This document shows, piece after piece, positions 17,860 to 25,471 of a stretch of DNA of 64,000 bases (position 1 is the first letter of the stretch; every line of letters starts with the position of its first letter). The position numbers and the translations under genes are program-made. The notes beneath the pieces are model-generated. The model ran no database searches, was not told where the DNA came from, and was given only the letters and a program-made list of their open reading frames with translations. Origin of the DNA: Acidobacteriota bacterium (GTDB taxonomy: Bacteria; Acidobacteriota; Terriglobia; Acidiferrales; UBA7541); assembly GCA_003224055.1 (NCBI GenBank), contig QHYE01000067.1, forward strand, positions 18,966-82,965, in the 5' to 3' direction.

Positions 17860-18459
17860 TCAGGCGTCTCCGAGACCGGGGCCGCGCGGAACGCAACCGT
17901 GCTGGGCACCGGGAATAATTTGAAGTTTGAGTTCCAGGGTGAAACCAATTTCGGAAGTGTAATACCCGTGAAGGGTGATGTTTTTGAAGACGGAAAAGAA
18001 ATTGCCTTCGAGCTGCCTGTAGGGGTTTTCCACTTCGTCGTCGCGGCTAGGCGGGCGGATGGCCGATTCGAACGCAGCGGCTTCGTCCAGGGCGCGGAGA
18101 AGCGTGAGCTGTTGCAGAGGCGGAGTGTCCACAAAATCTTTAGCGAAGAGTTCGTTGCTTTTCTTGTCGACGCCGGCGAGGCCGTCGAGAAGATTCTTGC
18201 GCTCCGTATCGTTGGCCCACTCGGTGAGAATGACGTCGATAAACTCGTTGACGCGGGCGCCCTTCGCGCCAGGGGTGTCCGTTTCAGGAATGATCTGATC
18301 GATCATGGCGACAACGGTGGCGTTCTGGTGCGGATTGAGAGTGCGTAGCGCGTAGCCAGCCGCAGGATGTGCGCCGCGAAAGAATGCAAACATGTCCGTG
18401 GAAAGCGCCGGCAGCGCGGCTCCCGCGGCAAGCATTCGTAACATTTCACGCCGATGCAT
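17860..18459 (-). CDS. Gluconate 2-dehydrogenase subunit 3-like protein, second copy
   Basis: A 199-residue small subunit of a GMC dehydrogenase. The start is clear: AGGGAGG precedes the ATG at 18459. The N-terminus MHRREMLRMLAAGAALPAL is a twin-arginine-like signal. Family features are L-N-P-H-Q-N-A-T-V-V-A-M-I-D-Q-I-I-P-E-T, V-N-E-F-I-D-V-I-L, and H-G-Y-Y-T-S-E-I-G-F near the C-terminus. It presumably chaperones and exports the flavoprotein of the next gene. Its start overlaps the 3' end of the isomerase gene at 18446 by 14 bases, which suggests translational coupling. It differs clearly from the copy at 13706, so each large subunit may have its own partner. Confidence 0.88.
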   Translation of the reverse strand: MHRREMLRMLAAGAALPALSTDMFAFFRGAHPAAGYALRTLNPHQNATVVAMIDQIIPETDTPGAKGARVNEFIDVILTEWANDTERKNLLDGLAGVDKKSNELFAKDFVDTPPLQQLTLLRALDEAAAFESAIRPPSRDDEVENPYRQLEGNFFSVFKNITLHGYYTSEIGFTLELKLQIIPGAQHGCVPRGPGLGDA

Positions 18460-19396
18460 AGAACCTCCCTGAGTGAAGCGTGTTGGAAGACTGTTTCTTA
18501 TCGGGACGGCCGAACTTGATCGCCATTTCGCGGGCGGCGCGAAGCGCGGGCACCGTTTCGCCCTTGGGCATGAATTCCATCGCGACGTAGCGGCTGTAGC
18601 CGAGTTCGCCGAGCTTTCGAAAAATGTTTGGATAATAGATTTCGCCGGTTCCGGGATCGTGGCGGCCGGGAACGTCGGCGACGTGGACGAGGCCGATGAG
18701 ATCGATATTTTTTTCGAGCTTGGCGATGAGGTTGCCGGCGGCAATTTGTTCGTGAAAAAAATCGTAAAGAAATTTGACATGGGGATTGCCGACGGAGCGC
18801 ACGATTTCGAAGCCTTCGGCGGAAAGCGTGAGGAAATATTTGGGATTTTCTTCGGGATCGATATTTTCGATGAGGAGCTCGATGCTGTTTTCCGCGGCGA
18901 TTTCGCCGCCGCGTTTGAGGGTTTCGATGCAATTGGCGTGCATTTCATTTCGCGAGAGACCGGGAACAGCGTCGCCGGTCTGCATGATGAGGCGAGTGCA
19001 CTCGAGTTCGCGCATGGTGGGAATAAATTCGCGGAGAGATTTGAGGAAGACTTCGCGAGCGGAGGCGTCGGCCAGGGGCTGCCAGACGCCGGTGGTGCCG
19101 TCGAATTCAATGCCGAGTTCACGCTTTTTGCGGCGGGCGTTGGCAAAATCCTGCTTTTTCCAGTCCTTGAATTCTCCGACCAATTCGACGGCATGGTAGC
19201 CCGCTTCGGCTACTTTTTCCAGGCGCTGTTCGAATGGAAGATCGCGGTAGATAGTCCAAAGCATTACGGAGAGAGAGAAAGGAACGCCCTCGGGTTCGGA
19301 GGCAGCCGACGCGGCGCGCGCCATCGTCGATGGGCCGGCAGCGGCACCGGCCAAAGCCGCTGCGGCACACGCGCCGACAAATTCGCGTCTTCGCAC
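18446..19396 (-). CDS. Hydroxypyruvate isomerase-like TIM barrel with Tat signal
   Basis: A 316-residue xylose-isomerase-like TIM barrel of the hydroxypyruvate isomerase type. The GTG at 19396 is chosen because GGGAGA lies just upstream, it follows the previous stop codon after one base, and the protein then begins directly with the twin-arginine signal VRRREFVGACAAAALAG; the frame is also open to an ATG at 19426. Barrel motifs include FSLSVMLWTIYRDLPFEQRL, GYHAVELVGE, IELLIENIDPEENP, VKFLYDFFHEQ, GLVHVADVPGRHDPGTGEI and GYSRYVAMEFMP. These give the expected Glu-Asp-His-Glu metal site. In this operon it probably rearranges a keto-sugar made by the GMC dehydrogenases, which is inference. Confidence 0.88.
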   Translation of the reverse strand: MRRREFVGACAAAALAGAAAGPSTMARAASAASEPEGVPFSLSVMLWTIYRDLPFEQRLEKVAEAGYHAVELVGEFKDWKKQDFANARRKKRELGIEFDGTTGVWQPLADASAREVFLKSLREFIPTMRELECTRLIMQTGDAVPGLSRNEMHANCIETLKRGGEIAAENSIELLIENIDPEENPKYFLTLSAEGFEIVRSVGNPHVKFLYDFFHEQIAAGNLIAKLEKNIDLIGLVHVADVPGRHDPGTGEIYYPNIFRKLGELGYSRYVAMEFMPKGETVPALRAAREMAIKFGRPDKKQSSNTLHSGRFYASA

Positions 19397-19397
19397 G

Positions 19398-20528
19398 CTA
19401 TTCTCCCAAAAGTTCCCGGCGGACATTCTTTAAGACGTAAGCCGCGCGCTCGACGCCCACTTCTCCGGGCAGAATCGGGTCTTCATTTTCGATGCTAAGA
19501 ATGCCTTCGAATCCGACGTCCATGTAAGCCTTAATGACAGACTTCCAGAGGCTGGCGCTGTGACCGTAGCCAACAGCGCGGAAAGTTTCAGACGCGGAGT
19601 CGAGATCGGACTTTTCGAAGGCGAAGTTCAGGACGCCGTACTTGTTGACATTTTCGGGATAGAAAGTGGTGTCCTTCATGTGGGCGTGAAAGAGGGCGCC
19701 CTGCTTGCCGAGGAAATGAATGACTTCGACGGGATCGCAGCCTTGCCAGAAAAGGTGGCTCAGATCGCAGTTCGCGCCGATTTCTTCGCCGACGGCTTCG
19801 CGGAGCTTCATCAGCGTTCGAGGGTTGTAGACGACGAAGTTCGGATGCATTTCGAACGCCAGGCGTTTGATGCCGTGATCGCGCGCGTATTTGGCCGCTT
19901 CCTTCCAGTAGGGGATGACTTTTTCCTTCCATTGCCAATCCTGCATCTGGGCGTACTCGGGAGGCCAGCGGTAAGTGATCCAGTTTGGCTGGGTGTCTTG
20001 CGGCGTGCCGCCGGGACAACCGGAAAAGCCAACGATGACTTTCACGTCGAGCATTTCGGCGAGGAGGACGGTCTTGCGAAAGGTGCCTATGTCTTTCTGG
20101 GCATGCTTGGCATCGGGATGAACGGGGTTCCCGTGGCAACTGAGGGTGGCAACGCGAATCCCCTTGTCTTCAAATTTTTTCTGCCAGGCCTTGGCCTTGC
20201 TGCGATCGGCGATGAGCTCGTCGAGGGGACAATGACGATTGTTGGGATAGCCGCCGGTCCCGATTTCCATGGCCTCGAGGCCGAGGGCGCTGACCCTATC
20301 GAGCATGGCGTCGAGAGAGAGATGTTCGTAGACGGGGTCAAAGACGCCGATGGGAATCTTGCGGAGGGAACCTGAAGGCTTCGGGACACGAGAATGCGAT
20401 GACGGAGCGGCGGCTTCCACGACATCGGCGACTTTTGCCGAACCCGGAATGGCAGCGGCGAGCAGGCCCCCGGTGGCAGCAAGAAACTGTCTCCGGTCGA
20501 GAGCGGAGTCCTTGCGCGGTTTCCTCAT
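19398..20528 (-). CDS. Sugar phosphate isomerase/epimerase TIM barrel with Tat signal
   Basis: A 376-residue protein, first gene of the minus-strand operon. GAGGAG seven bases before the ATG sets the start. The signal LDRRQFLAATGGLLAAAIPG is of the twin-arginine type. The barrel (about residues 60-370) shows the motifs DPVYEHLSLDAMLDRV, ALGLEAMEIGTGGYPNN, GIRVATLSCHGNPVHP, IKRLAFEMHPNFVVYN, GANCDLSHLFWQGCDP, HAHMKDTTF and FEGILSIENEDPI. Glu, Asp, His and Glu at strand ends match the metal-binding pattern. Close relatives occur next to Gfo/Idh/MocA and GMC dehydrogenase genes and are annotated only as isomerase/epimerase. A role in C3-keto-glycoside breakdown is plausible. Confidence 0.9.
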   Translation of the reverse strand: MRKPRKDSALDRRQFLAATGGLLAAAIPGSAKVADVVEAAAPSSHSRVPKPSGSLRKIPIGVFDPVYEHLSLDAMLDRVSALGLEAMEIGTGGYPNNRHCPLDELIADRSKAKAWQKKFEDKGIRVATLSCHGNPVHPDAKHAQKDIGTFRKTVLLAEMLDVKVIVGFSGCPGGTPQDTQPNWITYRWPPEYAQMQDWQWKEKVIPYWKEAAKYARDHGIKRLAFEMHPNFVVYNPRTLMKLREAVGEEIGANCDLSHLFWQGCDPVEVIHFLGKQGALFHAHMKDTTFYPENVNKYGVLNFAFEKSDLDSASETFRAVGYGHSASLWKSVIKAYMDVGFEGILSIENEDPILPGEVGVERAAYVLKNVRRELLGE

Positions 20529-20789
20529 GCGCGTCTCCTCGGCGAACGCAGCAATGGAGTAAGCAGCAATGTTTCCGACGCATTATACGTCAGTGTGACG
20601 GCTAAACAAGCGGCGAAAATCGTTTTTCTAATGGATTCCTGTGGATTGCGAGGGGCAGCAGGCTCATGCACAGGTGAGGCGCGCTGCGAAGGGTGCGCGC
20701 CGCAGCGCGCAGGGGTGGCGAAAGTGCAGGATGCGGGAGGTCGCCGGAAATAGTGGGTAAGAAAATCAGCGGTAAGAGGACACAGCGAA

Positions 20790-20816
20790 TGTCGATTTTG
20801 CGGCCTCCCGTTCGAC
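20790..20816 (+). promoter_or_regulatory. ECF42-type promoter 1 (small membrane protein gene)
   Basis: TGTCGA at 20790-20795 and CGAC at 20813-20816 are 17 bases apart. The same pair with the same spacing lies at 21219 and 21909, followed each time by a similar (A/G)TGTA sequence. This matches the known ECF42 promoter pattern (TGTCGA at -35, CGA/TC at -10). It lies 40 bases before the ATG at 20857. Nothing else is recognisable in the 20529-20856 gap. Confidence 0.75.
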
Positions 20817-20856
20817 ATGTAGGTAGAGCCAGGGAAGGTGCCCTGGGGAGGCCGTT

Positions 20857-21144
20857 ATGGAAAGGAAGCACACACGCACTCCGAGACTTAGAACGATTGG
20901 CGTAACTGTCCTCGGCGGGCTCGGGATTTATTTTCTGTTGGAGAACTTGGGATGCGCCGCAGGCCAGTTAAGGGAACTTTTCTGCGGCGTGGCGGGGGGT
21001 AGGCTGGGGGTGCTCCCTTCCATCGTCGTGGCGGCCTGGCAAATCATGCAGGCGAATGGGCTTGAACACCGGCTTTTGGAGTGTTTGTTCCAGTTGTTGC
21101 TATCCCTTTGGCCGCTACTCCTTGCTGTGGCCGGGGCGAGCTAG
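20857..21144 (+). CDS. Small hypothetical membrane protein, likely ECF42 target
   Basis: A 95-residue protein with two hydrophobic segments (about residues 13-30 and 75-93) and a basic N-terminus MERKHTRTPRLRT, so probably an inner-membrane protein with a short external loop. I do not recognise the family. Support for it being real is good despite its size: GGGGAG lies six bases before the ATG, and an ECF42-type promoter identical in form to those of the downstream DGPF genes precedes it. Its function is unknown; sharing the promoter suggests that it serves the same stress response or process. Confidence 0.6.
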   Translation: MERKHTRTPRLRTIGVTVLGGLGIYFLLENLGCAAGQLRELFCGVAGGRLGVLPSIVVAAWQIMQANGLEHRLLECLFQLLLSLWPLLLAVAGAS

Positions 21145-21218
21145 CGGGTGGAAGCTTCGAGCGATAAGGTCAAGCCGTGCCAACACTTAACAAATTCTCT
21201 CAAAAAAGCTACCGTATT

Positions 21219-21245
21219 TGTCGATTTCACCGTTGCTCGTTCGAC
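21219..21245 (+). promoter_or_regulatory. ECF42-type promoter 2 (first DGPF gene)
   Basis: TGTCGA at 21219-21224 and CGAC at 21242-21245 with a 17-base spacer, 89 bases before the start at 21335. The flanking TTCGACGTGTAGATGGAGG is almost the same as at promoter 3. Confidence 0.8.
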
Positions 21246-21334
21246 GTGTAGATGGAGGCCGAGTTCAGCCTATCGAGGCTGTCAGGAAGCCCGGCGCCAA
21301 ACGAGGAACTATAAACCAACAGGAGATATTGACG

Positions 21335-21766
21335 ATGCGATTCATGGTAATAGTGAAAGCGGACAAGAATTCGGAAGCAGGAGTTCTGCCGAGCAAGGAA
21401 ATCTTAACTGCGATGGGGAAATATAACGAGGAGTTGGTAAAGGCCGGCGTGATGCTCGCCGGCGAGGGGCTGCAAGCGAGCTCGAAGGGCAAGCGTATCA
21501 GGTTTTCGGGACAGCAGCGCACGGTGATCGACGGACCTTTCGCCGAATCCAAGGAACTCATCGCCGGCTTCTGGCTGTGGCAGGTGAAGTCCATGGAAGA
21601 AGCGGTCGAATGGCTCAAGCGGGCTCCGTTCGACGGAGGAACTGAGATCGAGATCCGCCAGGTGTTCGAGGCTTCAGACTTCCCGTCCGACATCTTCCCC
21701 GCCGAGGAAGCGGCGCGGGAGCAAGCGCTGCGCGACGGGCTGCAGAAGAAAGCTGCGAAACGGTAG
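21335..21766 (+). CDS. YCII/DGPF-family protein 1
   Basis: A 143-residue cytoplasmic protein of the YCII-related (DGPF) family, dimeric alpha-beta barrels of unknown catalytic role. It begins MRFMVIVKADKNSE and carries the defining VIDGPFAESKELIAGFW motif at about residues 65-81, followed by W-x-V-K-S-M-E-E-A-V-E-W and E-I-E-I-R-Q-V-F-E. AGGAGAT precedes the ATG at 21335. DGPF genes are the classical targets and neighbours of ECF42 sigma factors, and the gene for one lies at 23003. The C-terminal Lys/Ala-rich tail is longer than in the two paralogues that follow. Confidence 0.92.
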   Translation: MRFMVIVKADKNSEAGVLPSKEILTAMGKYNEELVKAGVMLAGEGLQASSKGKRIRFSGQQRTVIDGPFAESKELIAGFWLWQVKSMEEAVEWLKRAPFDGGTEIEIRQVFEASDFPSDIFPAEEAAREQALRDGLQKKAAKR

Positions 21767-21783
21767 GTCCCATTCATTACGGA

Positions 21784-21845
21784 CCTCAGGGGCTAAAGCC
21801 CGCGAATTTCCAGTATTTTTCGGCACGGCTGAAGCCGTGCCCTGA
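21784..21845. repeat. Composite palindromic element (REP-like)
   Basis: An outer pair TCAGG/CCTGA (21786-21790 and 21841-21845) encloses two hairpins: GGGCT-AA-AGCCC (21790-21801) and GGCACGGC-TGAA-GCCGTGCC (about 21822-21842). It would fold as a three-way junction. The wording (ggggctaaagccc, gcacggctgaagccgtgc) is, from memory, common in intergenic DNA of Acidobacteria and related phyla. It separates two DGPF genes. Confidence 0.6.
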
Positions 21846-21908
21846 CGGAACTCATTTATGAGATGGTTTAGACAGTCTCAAGCGAGCGCTCAAAGAAATT
21901 GGAGGGCT

Positions 21909-21935
21909 TGTCGATTTTGCTGACTCTCGTTCGAC
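21909..21935 (+). promoter_or_regulatory. ECF42-type promoter 3 (second DGPF gene)
   Basis: TGTCGA at 21909-21914 and CGAC at 21932-21935 with a 17-base spacer, about 80 bases before the gene at 22017. Confidence 0.8.
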
Positions 21936-22016
21936 GTGTAAAGGGAGGCTGGGTTCCGCCGGTTGAAACTTCCGAACGACCCAGCTCCCAACCCGAAACC
22001 ACAAGGAGAAATGAAA

Positions 22017-22391
22017 ATGCGATTCATGATGATTGTTAAGTCCGCCGAGAAATGGGGCTTCCCGCCCAAGCAGTTGATGGAGGCCATCGGCAGGCTCAGC
22101 GAAGAGGCGGTCCAATCTGGCGCGATGGTCGGCAGCGGGGGGCTCCGCCCAACTGCTCAGGGCGCTTGCGTCCGGCTCAAGGGAGGGCAAGTCACCGTTA
22201 TTGACGGGCCTTTCACGGAGGCCAAGGAGGTCGTCGGCGGGTATGCGCAGTTTGACTTGAAGTCGAAAGAAGAAGCGATTAAATCGGCGACGCGCTTCAT
22301 GGAACTTCACAAGCAACACTGGCCGGGATGGGAAGGCGAGACTGAGATTCGCGAGATGTTCAATCCGGAGGACCTCGTTCCCAAAGTATAG
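22017..22391 (+). CDS. YCII/DGPF-family protein 2
   Basis: A 124-residue YCII-related protein that begins MRFMMIVKSAEKWG and contains the family motif VIDGPFTEAKEVVGGYAQF, then SKEEAIKSATRFMELH and ETEIREMF. The gene has its own ECF42-type promoter. The ATG at 22017 is favoured over the ATG two codons upstream because AGGAGA at 22004-22009 then has a normal spacing of about 7 bases. Function is unknown; members are often annotated PhnB-like or dehydrogenase-like without evidence. It is clearly paralogous to the genes on either side. Confidence 0.92.
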   Translation: MRFMMIVKSAEKWGFPPKQLMEAIGRLSEEAVQSGAMVGSGGLRPTAQGACVRLKGGQVTVIDGPFTEAKEVVGGYAQFDLKSKEEAIKSATRFMELHKQHWPGWEGETEIREMFNPEDLVPKV

Positions 22392-22492
22392 GCGATCTTG
22401 CGCATACGGATGGCCGCGAACCGATAGATGTTTACTCAAACAGACATTCGACGGTTCCCTATCCGCCGCAGAAAGAAATAATGGATTGCTCT

Positions 22493-22520
22493 CGTCGACT
22501 CCGAATTTGCGTCATTCGTC
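22493..22520 (+). promoter_or_regulatory. ECF42-type promoter 4, variant (third DGPF gene)
   Basis: CGTCGA at 22493-22498 and CGTC at 22517-22520, 18 bases apart, about 80 bases before the start at 22602. It is weaker than promoters 1-3 but still fits the ECF42 pattern, whose -10 element allows CGTC. Confidence 0.6.
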
Positions 22521-22601
22521 GCATAGTAGAGCAGGAATTGGCACTCGTTCCCGAGCTCCGGCAATGCAGCGCCGAACACAAACTTACAAGGAGAGATCGT
22601 C

Positions 22602-22964
22602 ATGAAATTTCTGAGCATCTATAAGTCTGTGGAAACAGGCGTTCCCCCCACACAGGAGGAAATGGACAAGATGGGCAAGTTGATCGAGCAGGAGATGAAG
22701 GCCGGCACGCTGCTCGCCACCGAGGGCTGCCTGCCAAGCGCCCTCGGAGCGCGGGTGCGCATCTCTGGCGGGAAGCTGACGGTGACCGACGGACCTTTCA
22801 CCGAGGCCAAGGAGGTAGTCGGCGGCTTCGCCATCCTCCAGGCAAACTCAAAGGCAGAGGCCATCGAAATGGTCAAGAATTTCCTCGAGGTTGCCGGTGA
22901 GGGTGAGTGCGAGCTTCGCCAGGTATTCGAGGCGCCGCAAGCACACTGCGCCGCGAAGTTCTAG
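22602..22964 (+). CDS. YCII/DGPF-family protein 3
   Basis: A 120-residue YCII-related protein. It begins MKFLSIYKSVETGVPPTQEE, carries VTDGPFTEAKEVVGGFAIL at about residues 65-83, then ANSKAEAIEMVKNFLEVAGE and CELRQVFE. AAGGAGAG lies at 22589-22596, a good ribosome-binding site. The ECF42 sigma factor gene starts 38 bases downstream, so the two may share a transcript. With the other two DGPF proteins it forms the probable core regulon of that sigma factor. The biochemical role is unknown. Confidence 0.92.
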   Translation: MKFLSIYKSVETGVPPTQEEMDKMGKLIEQEMKAGTLLATEGCLPSALGARVRISGGKLTVTDGPFTEAKEVVGGFAILQANSKAEAIEMVKNFLEVAGEGECELRQVFEAPQAHCAAKF

Positions 22965-23002
22965 CCGGGGTGCGCCGGTAGCCTTGCACTGGCGGCCTGA
23001 AG

Positions 23003-24316
23003 GTGGTGTTATCGGTGGCTGTGACTGCCACCGATATACATCGAGCGATTGACGCCGTCTGGAGAATCGAGTCGCCCAGGCTCATCGGCGGTCTCGTGCG
23101 GATCGTGCGCGATGTAAGTCTTGCCGAGGATCTCGCCCAGGATGCGCTCGTTGCCGCGCTCCAGCAGTGGCAGGAGTCGGGCATCCCGGAGAACCCGGGT
23201 GCCTGGCTCATGGCCGCCGCCAAGCATCGTGCGATTGATCTCTTTCGGCGCAGCAAGCTCCTCGAGCGCAAACACGAGGAGCTTGGCCGCGAGCTCGATG
23301 CCCGGCAGGAGGCGCTGGTGCCGGATTTCGAAACCGCGCTCGACGATGACATCGGCGACGACCTACTGCGCCTTGTGTTCATCTCCTGTCATCCGGTTCT
23401 CTCGCCTGAGGCGCGCGTTGCGCTCACACTACGCTTACTGGGCGGACTGACTACCGAAGAGATCGCGCGTGCGTTCCTGATGCCGGAGCCAACGGTGGCC
23501 CAGCGAATCGTTCGTGCCAAGCGAACCCTCGCCGAGAAGCACGTCCCCTTCGAGGTTCCGCGCGGAGACGAGCGCGCTGCTCGTCTGTCGTCGGTGTTGG
23601 AGGTCCTCTACCTGATTTTCAATGAAGGCTACTCGGCAACCGCCGGGGAAGACTGGATGCGGGCTGGGCTCTGCGAGGAGGCGCTGCGTCTTGGCCGCAT
23701 CCTGGCGGAGCTGGCGCCGCAGGAGCCGGAAGTCCACGGACTGGTAGCGCTGATGGAGATCCAGGCGTCGCGCTCACACGCGCGTATTGGCCCGTCGGGA
23801 GAGCCCATCCTGCTGCTCGAACAAAACCGCGCGCTCTGGGATCAGCTCCTCATCCATCGCGGTCTGGCCGCGCTCGAGCGTGCGGGGAAGATCGGAGGCA
23901 GCCGGGGGCCGTATGCACTCCAGGCTGCGATTGCAGCCTGCCATGCCCGCGCGCGCACCCCGGAGGAAACAGACTGGGCGCGCATCGTGGCACTCTACGG
24001 GGAGCTCGCTAAGCTCGCGCCATCTCCGGTTGTGGAGCTGAATCGGGCGGTGGCAGTCGCAATGGCATCTGGTCCGGCAGCGGGGGTGGAGCTGGTTGAC
24101 GCGCTGACCGCCGAGCCGTCGCTCCAGGCGTATCACTTACTGCCGAGCGTGCGCGGCGACCTGCTGGCAAAAATCGGCCGCACGGATGAGGCTCGAGCGG
24201 AGTTCGAGCGCGCGGCTACGTTGACGCGCAACACACGCGAGCGGGAGCTGTTGCTGAATCGCGCGCGGACCTGCGCAGAGGGTTCCCATGGCGAAGGCGA
24301 CAAAAGCGGCGCGTGA
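23003..24316 (+). CDS. ECF42-group RNA polymerase sigma factor with C-terminal TPR-like extension
   Basis: A protein of up to 437 residues. Sigma region 2 includes AVWRIESPRLIGGLVRIV, DVSLAEDLAQDALVAALQQW and PGAWLMAAAKHRAIDLFRR; region 4 includes ALTLRLLGGLTTEEIARAF and MPEPTVAQRIVRAKRTL. After residue 200 comes the large extension typical of ECF42 (DUF6596/TPR-like), with LIFNEGYSATAGEDWMRAGL, HGLVALMEIQASR, EQNRALWDQLL and GPYALQAAIAACHAR. It should direct RNA polymerase to the promoters at 20790-22520. No anti-sigma factor is encoded nearby, consistent with control through the extension. The start is uncertain: GTG codons at 23003, 23006, 23015 and 23021 are in frame, and similarity begins near 23021. 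Confidence 0.93.
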   Translation: MVLSVAVTATDIHRAIDAVWRIESPRLIGGLVRIVRDVSLAEDLAQDALVAALQQWQESGIPENPGAWLMAAAKHRAIDLFRRSKLLERKHEELGRELDARQEALVPDFETALDDDIGDDLLRLVFISCHPVLSPEARVALTLRLLGGLTTEEIARAFLMPEPTVAQRIVRAKRTLAEKHVPFEVPRGDERAARLSSVLEVLYLIFNEGYSATAGEDWMRAGLCEEALRLGRILAELAPQEPEVHGLVALMEIQASRSHARIGPSGEPILLLEQNRALWDQLLIHRGLAALERAGKIGGSRGPYALQAAIAACHARARTPEETDWARIVALYGELAKLAPSPVVELNRAVAVAMASGPAAGVELVDALTAEPSLQAYHLLPSVRGDLLAKIGRTDEARAEFERAATLTRNTRERELLLNRARTCAEGSHGEGDKSGA

Positions 24317-24319
24317 TGA

Positions 24320-25219
24320 TCAGGGAGACTTCAATTCTTGAAGGGAAGGGATGGAAACGGCGGTGGTGAGGGCGCGCTCGGGCAGGGACTTTCTCTGTTG
24401 CAAGGCCTGGACAAGCATCTCGATGGCCTGGCCGGAGTTGGGAGGTACGAAAATGGTGGCAGCGAGAAGGCCGCTGCGCACCCAAGACTGGCCGGTCTTG
24501 GGCAAACCGTCGCAACCGGTGAACGGCAGCTTGAGCCAGCGTTCTTGTTCCGACTCGTTGAGTTCCTGAAAGGCTTTGCGCGCTCCAATGGCCATGGAAT
24601 CATCCTGGGCGCCGATGACATCGATGGCTGCCTTCTGGGAGGTGGTGAGCTTGAGCCAGGAGCGGACCGAGCGCTGCGCGCTTTCTTCGGTCCACTGCCC
24701 TTTCAGGAGAGTTACATGGATATTGGAAGGTTTGGTTTCCTGCATGCCGAGGGTGCGTTCCTTGGCCGCCGAATTCTCCGTGGGTCCCTGAATATAAAGA
24801 AGGCCGCCGCCTTTGGGAAGCAGCGCAGCAAACTGGCGGCCCTGAATGCGGCCGATCTCGACATGATCCGAGGTAACCACGAAGACCGCGGTGGACGAGA
24901 GCTTGCGGAGTTCAGGAATGTAACTGGCGTCGCGGTTGAGAACGGCCCAGCCGATGCCCGCCGAAACAGCGGCGCGGGCGACCTGGGGCAGCGCCGTGCC
25001 GCCGACGGGCTCGAAGATAATGGCGTCGGGGCGTAGATTTTCGGCGGCCTGGACAGCTTTCAAGATCTGCGTGCTCTGGGTGATCGCGTCATTATTCGCG
25101 TAGAGGATCTGAGCCTCCACGCCGAGATTCCGGGCCGCTTGCTCGGCGGACTGCGCCTGTTCGATCTGATAATCGTTGTCGCCCGTGGTGAGCGCGATGA
25201 GGAAACGAAGTTTTTTCAT
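24320..25219 (-). CDS. Periplasmic-binding-protein fold sugar-binding protein without signal peptide
   Basis: A 299-residue protein of the type I periplasmic-binding-protein family (Peripla_BP_4, as in ribose and galactose binding proteins). Features are LRFLIALTTGDNDYQIEQAQ, PDAIIFEPVGGTALPQVARAA, WAVLNRDASY, VTSDHVEIGRIQGRQFA, LYIQGPTENSAAKERTLG, DVIGAQDDSMAIGARKAF and LPFTGCDGLP. It binds a small ligand, most likely a sugar, between two lobes. It has no signal peptide and no DNA-binding domain, and no ABC transporter genes are adjacent, so it may be a cytoplasmic sensor, or the start has been misjudged and export is lost. It converges on the sigma factor gene with a gap of only 3 bases. 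Confidence 0.8.
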   Translation of the reverse strand: MKKLRFLIALTTGDNDYQIEQAQSAEQAARNLGVEAQILYANNDAITQSTQILKAVQAAENLRPDAIIFEPVGGTALPQVARAAVSAGIGWAVLNRDASYIPELRKLSSTAVFVVTSDHVEIGRIQGRQFAALLPKGGGLLYIQGPTENSAAKERTLGMQETKPSNIHVTLLKGQWTEESAQRSVRSWLKLTTSQKAAIDVIGAQDDSMAIGARKAFQELNESEQERWLKLPFTGCDGLPKTGQSWVRSGLLAATIFVPPNSGQAIEMLVQALQQRKSLPERALTTAVSIPSLQELKSP

Positions 25220-25471
25220 GGCAGGTCGAAGGCTCCGCCTATGTTAGTCCCTACCATACAATCTAGCTGCAGGCATTTCCACGGGGAATCGCGCCGGACG
25301 TGTCATCAGAGAAATATCCATATTCTGAGCACGTAGCGAGAATGGAACAAGTAACTTCACGCCAAGCCTGATTCAGCGAAGCGCGAGTCATGTCCATGGG
25401 TCAGAAGCGGCCGGGCGGATGAACATCGAAGCGCGATAATTCCCAGTGATGTCTGAACTCCATGAAGCGAA

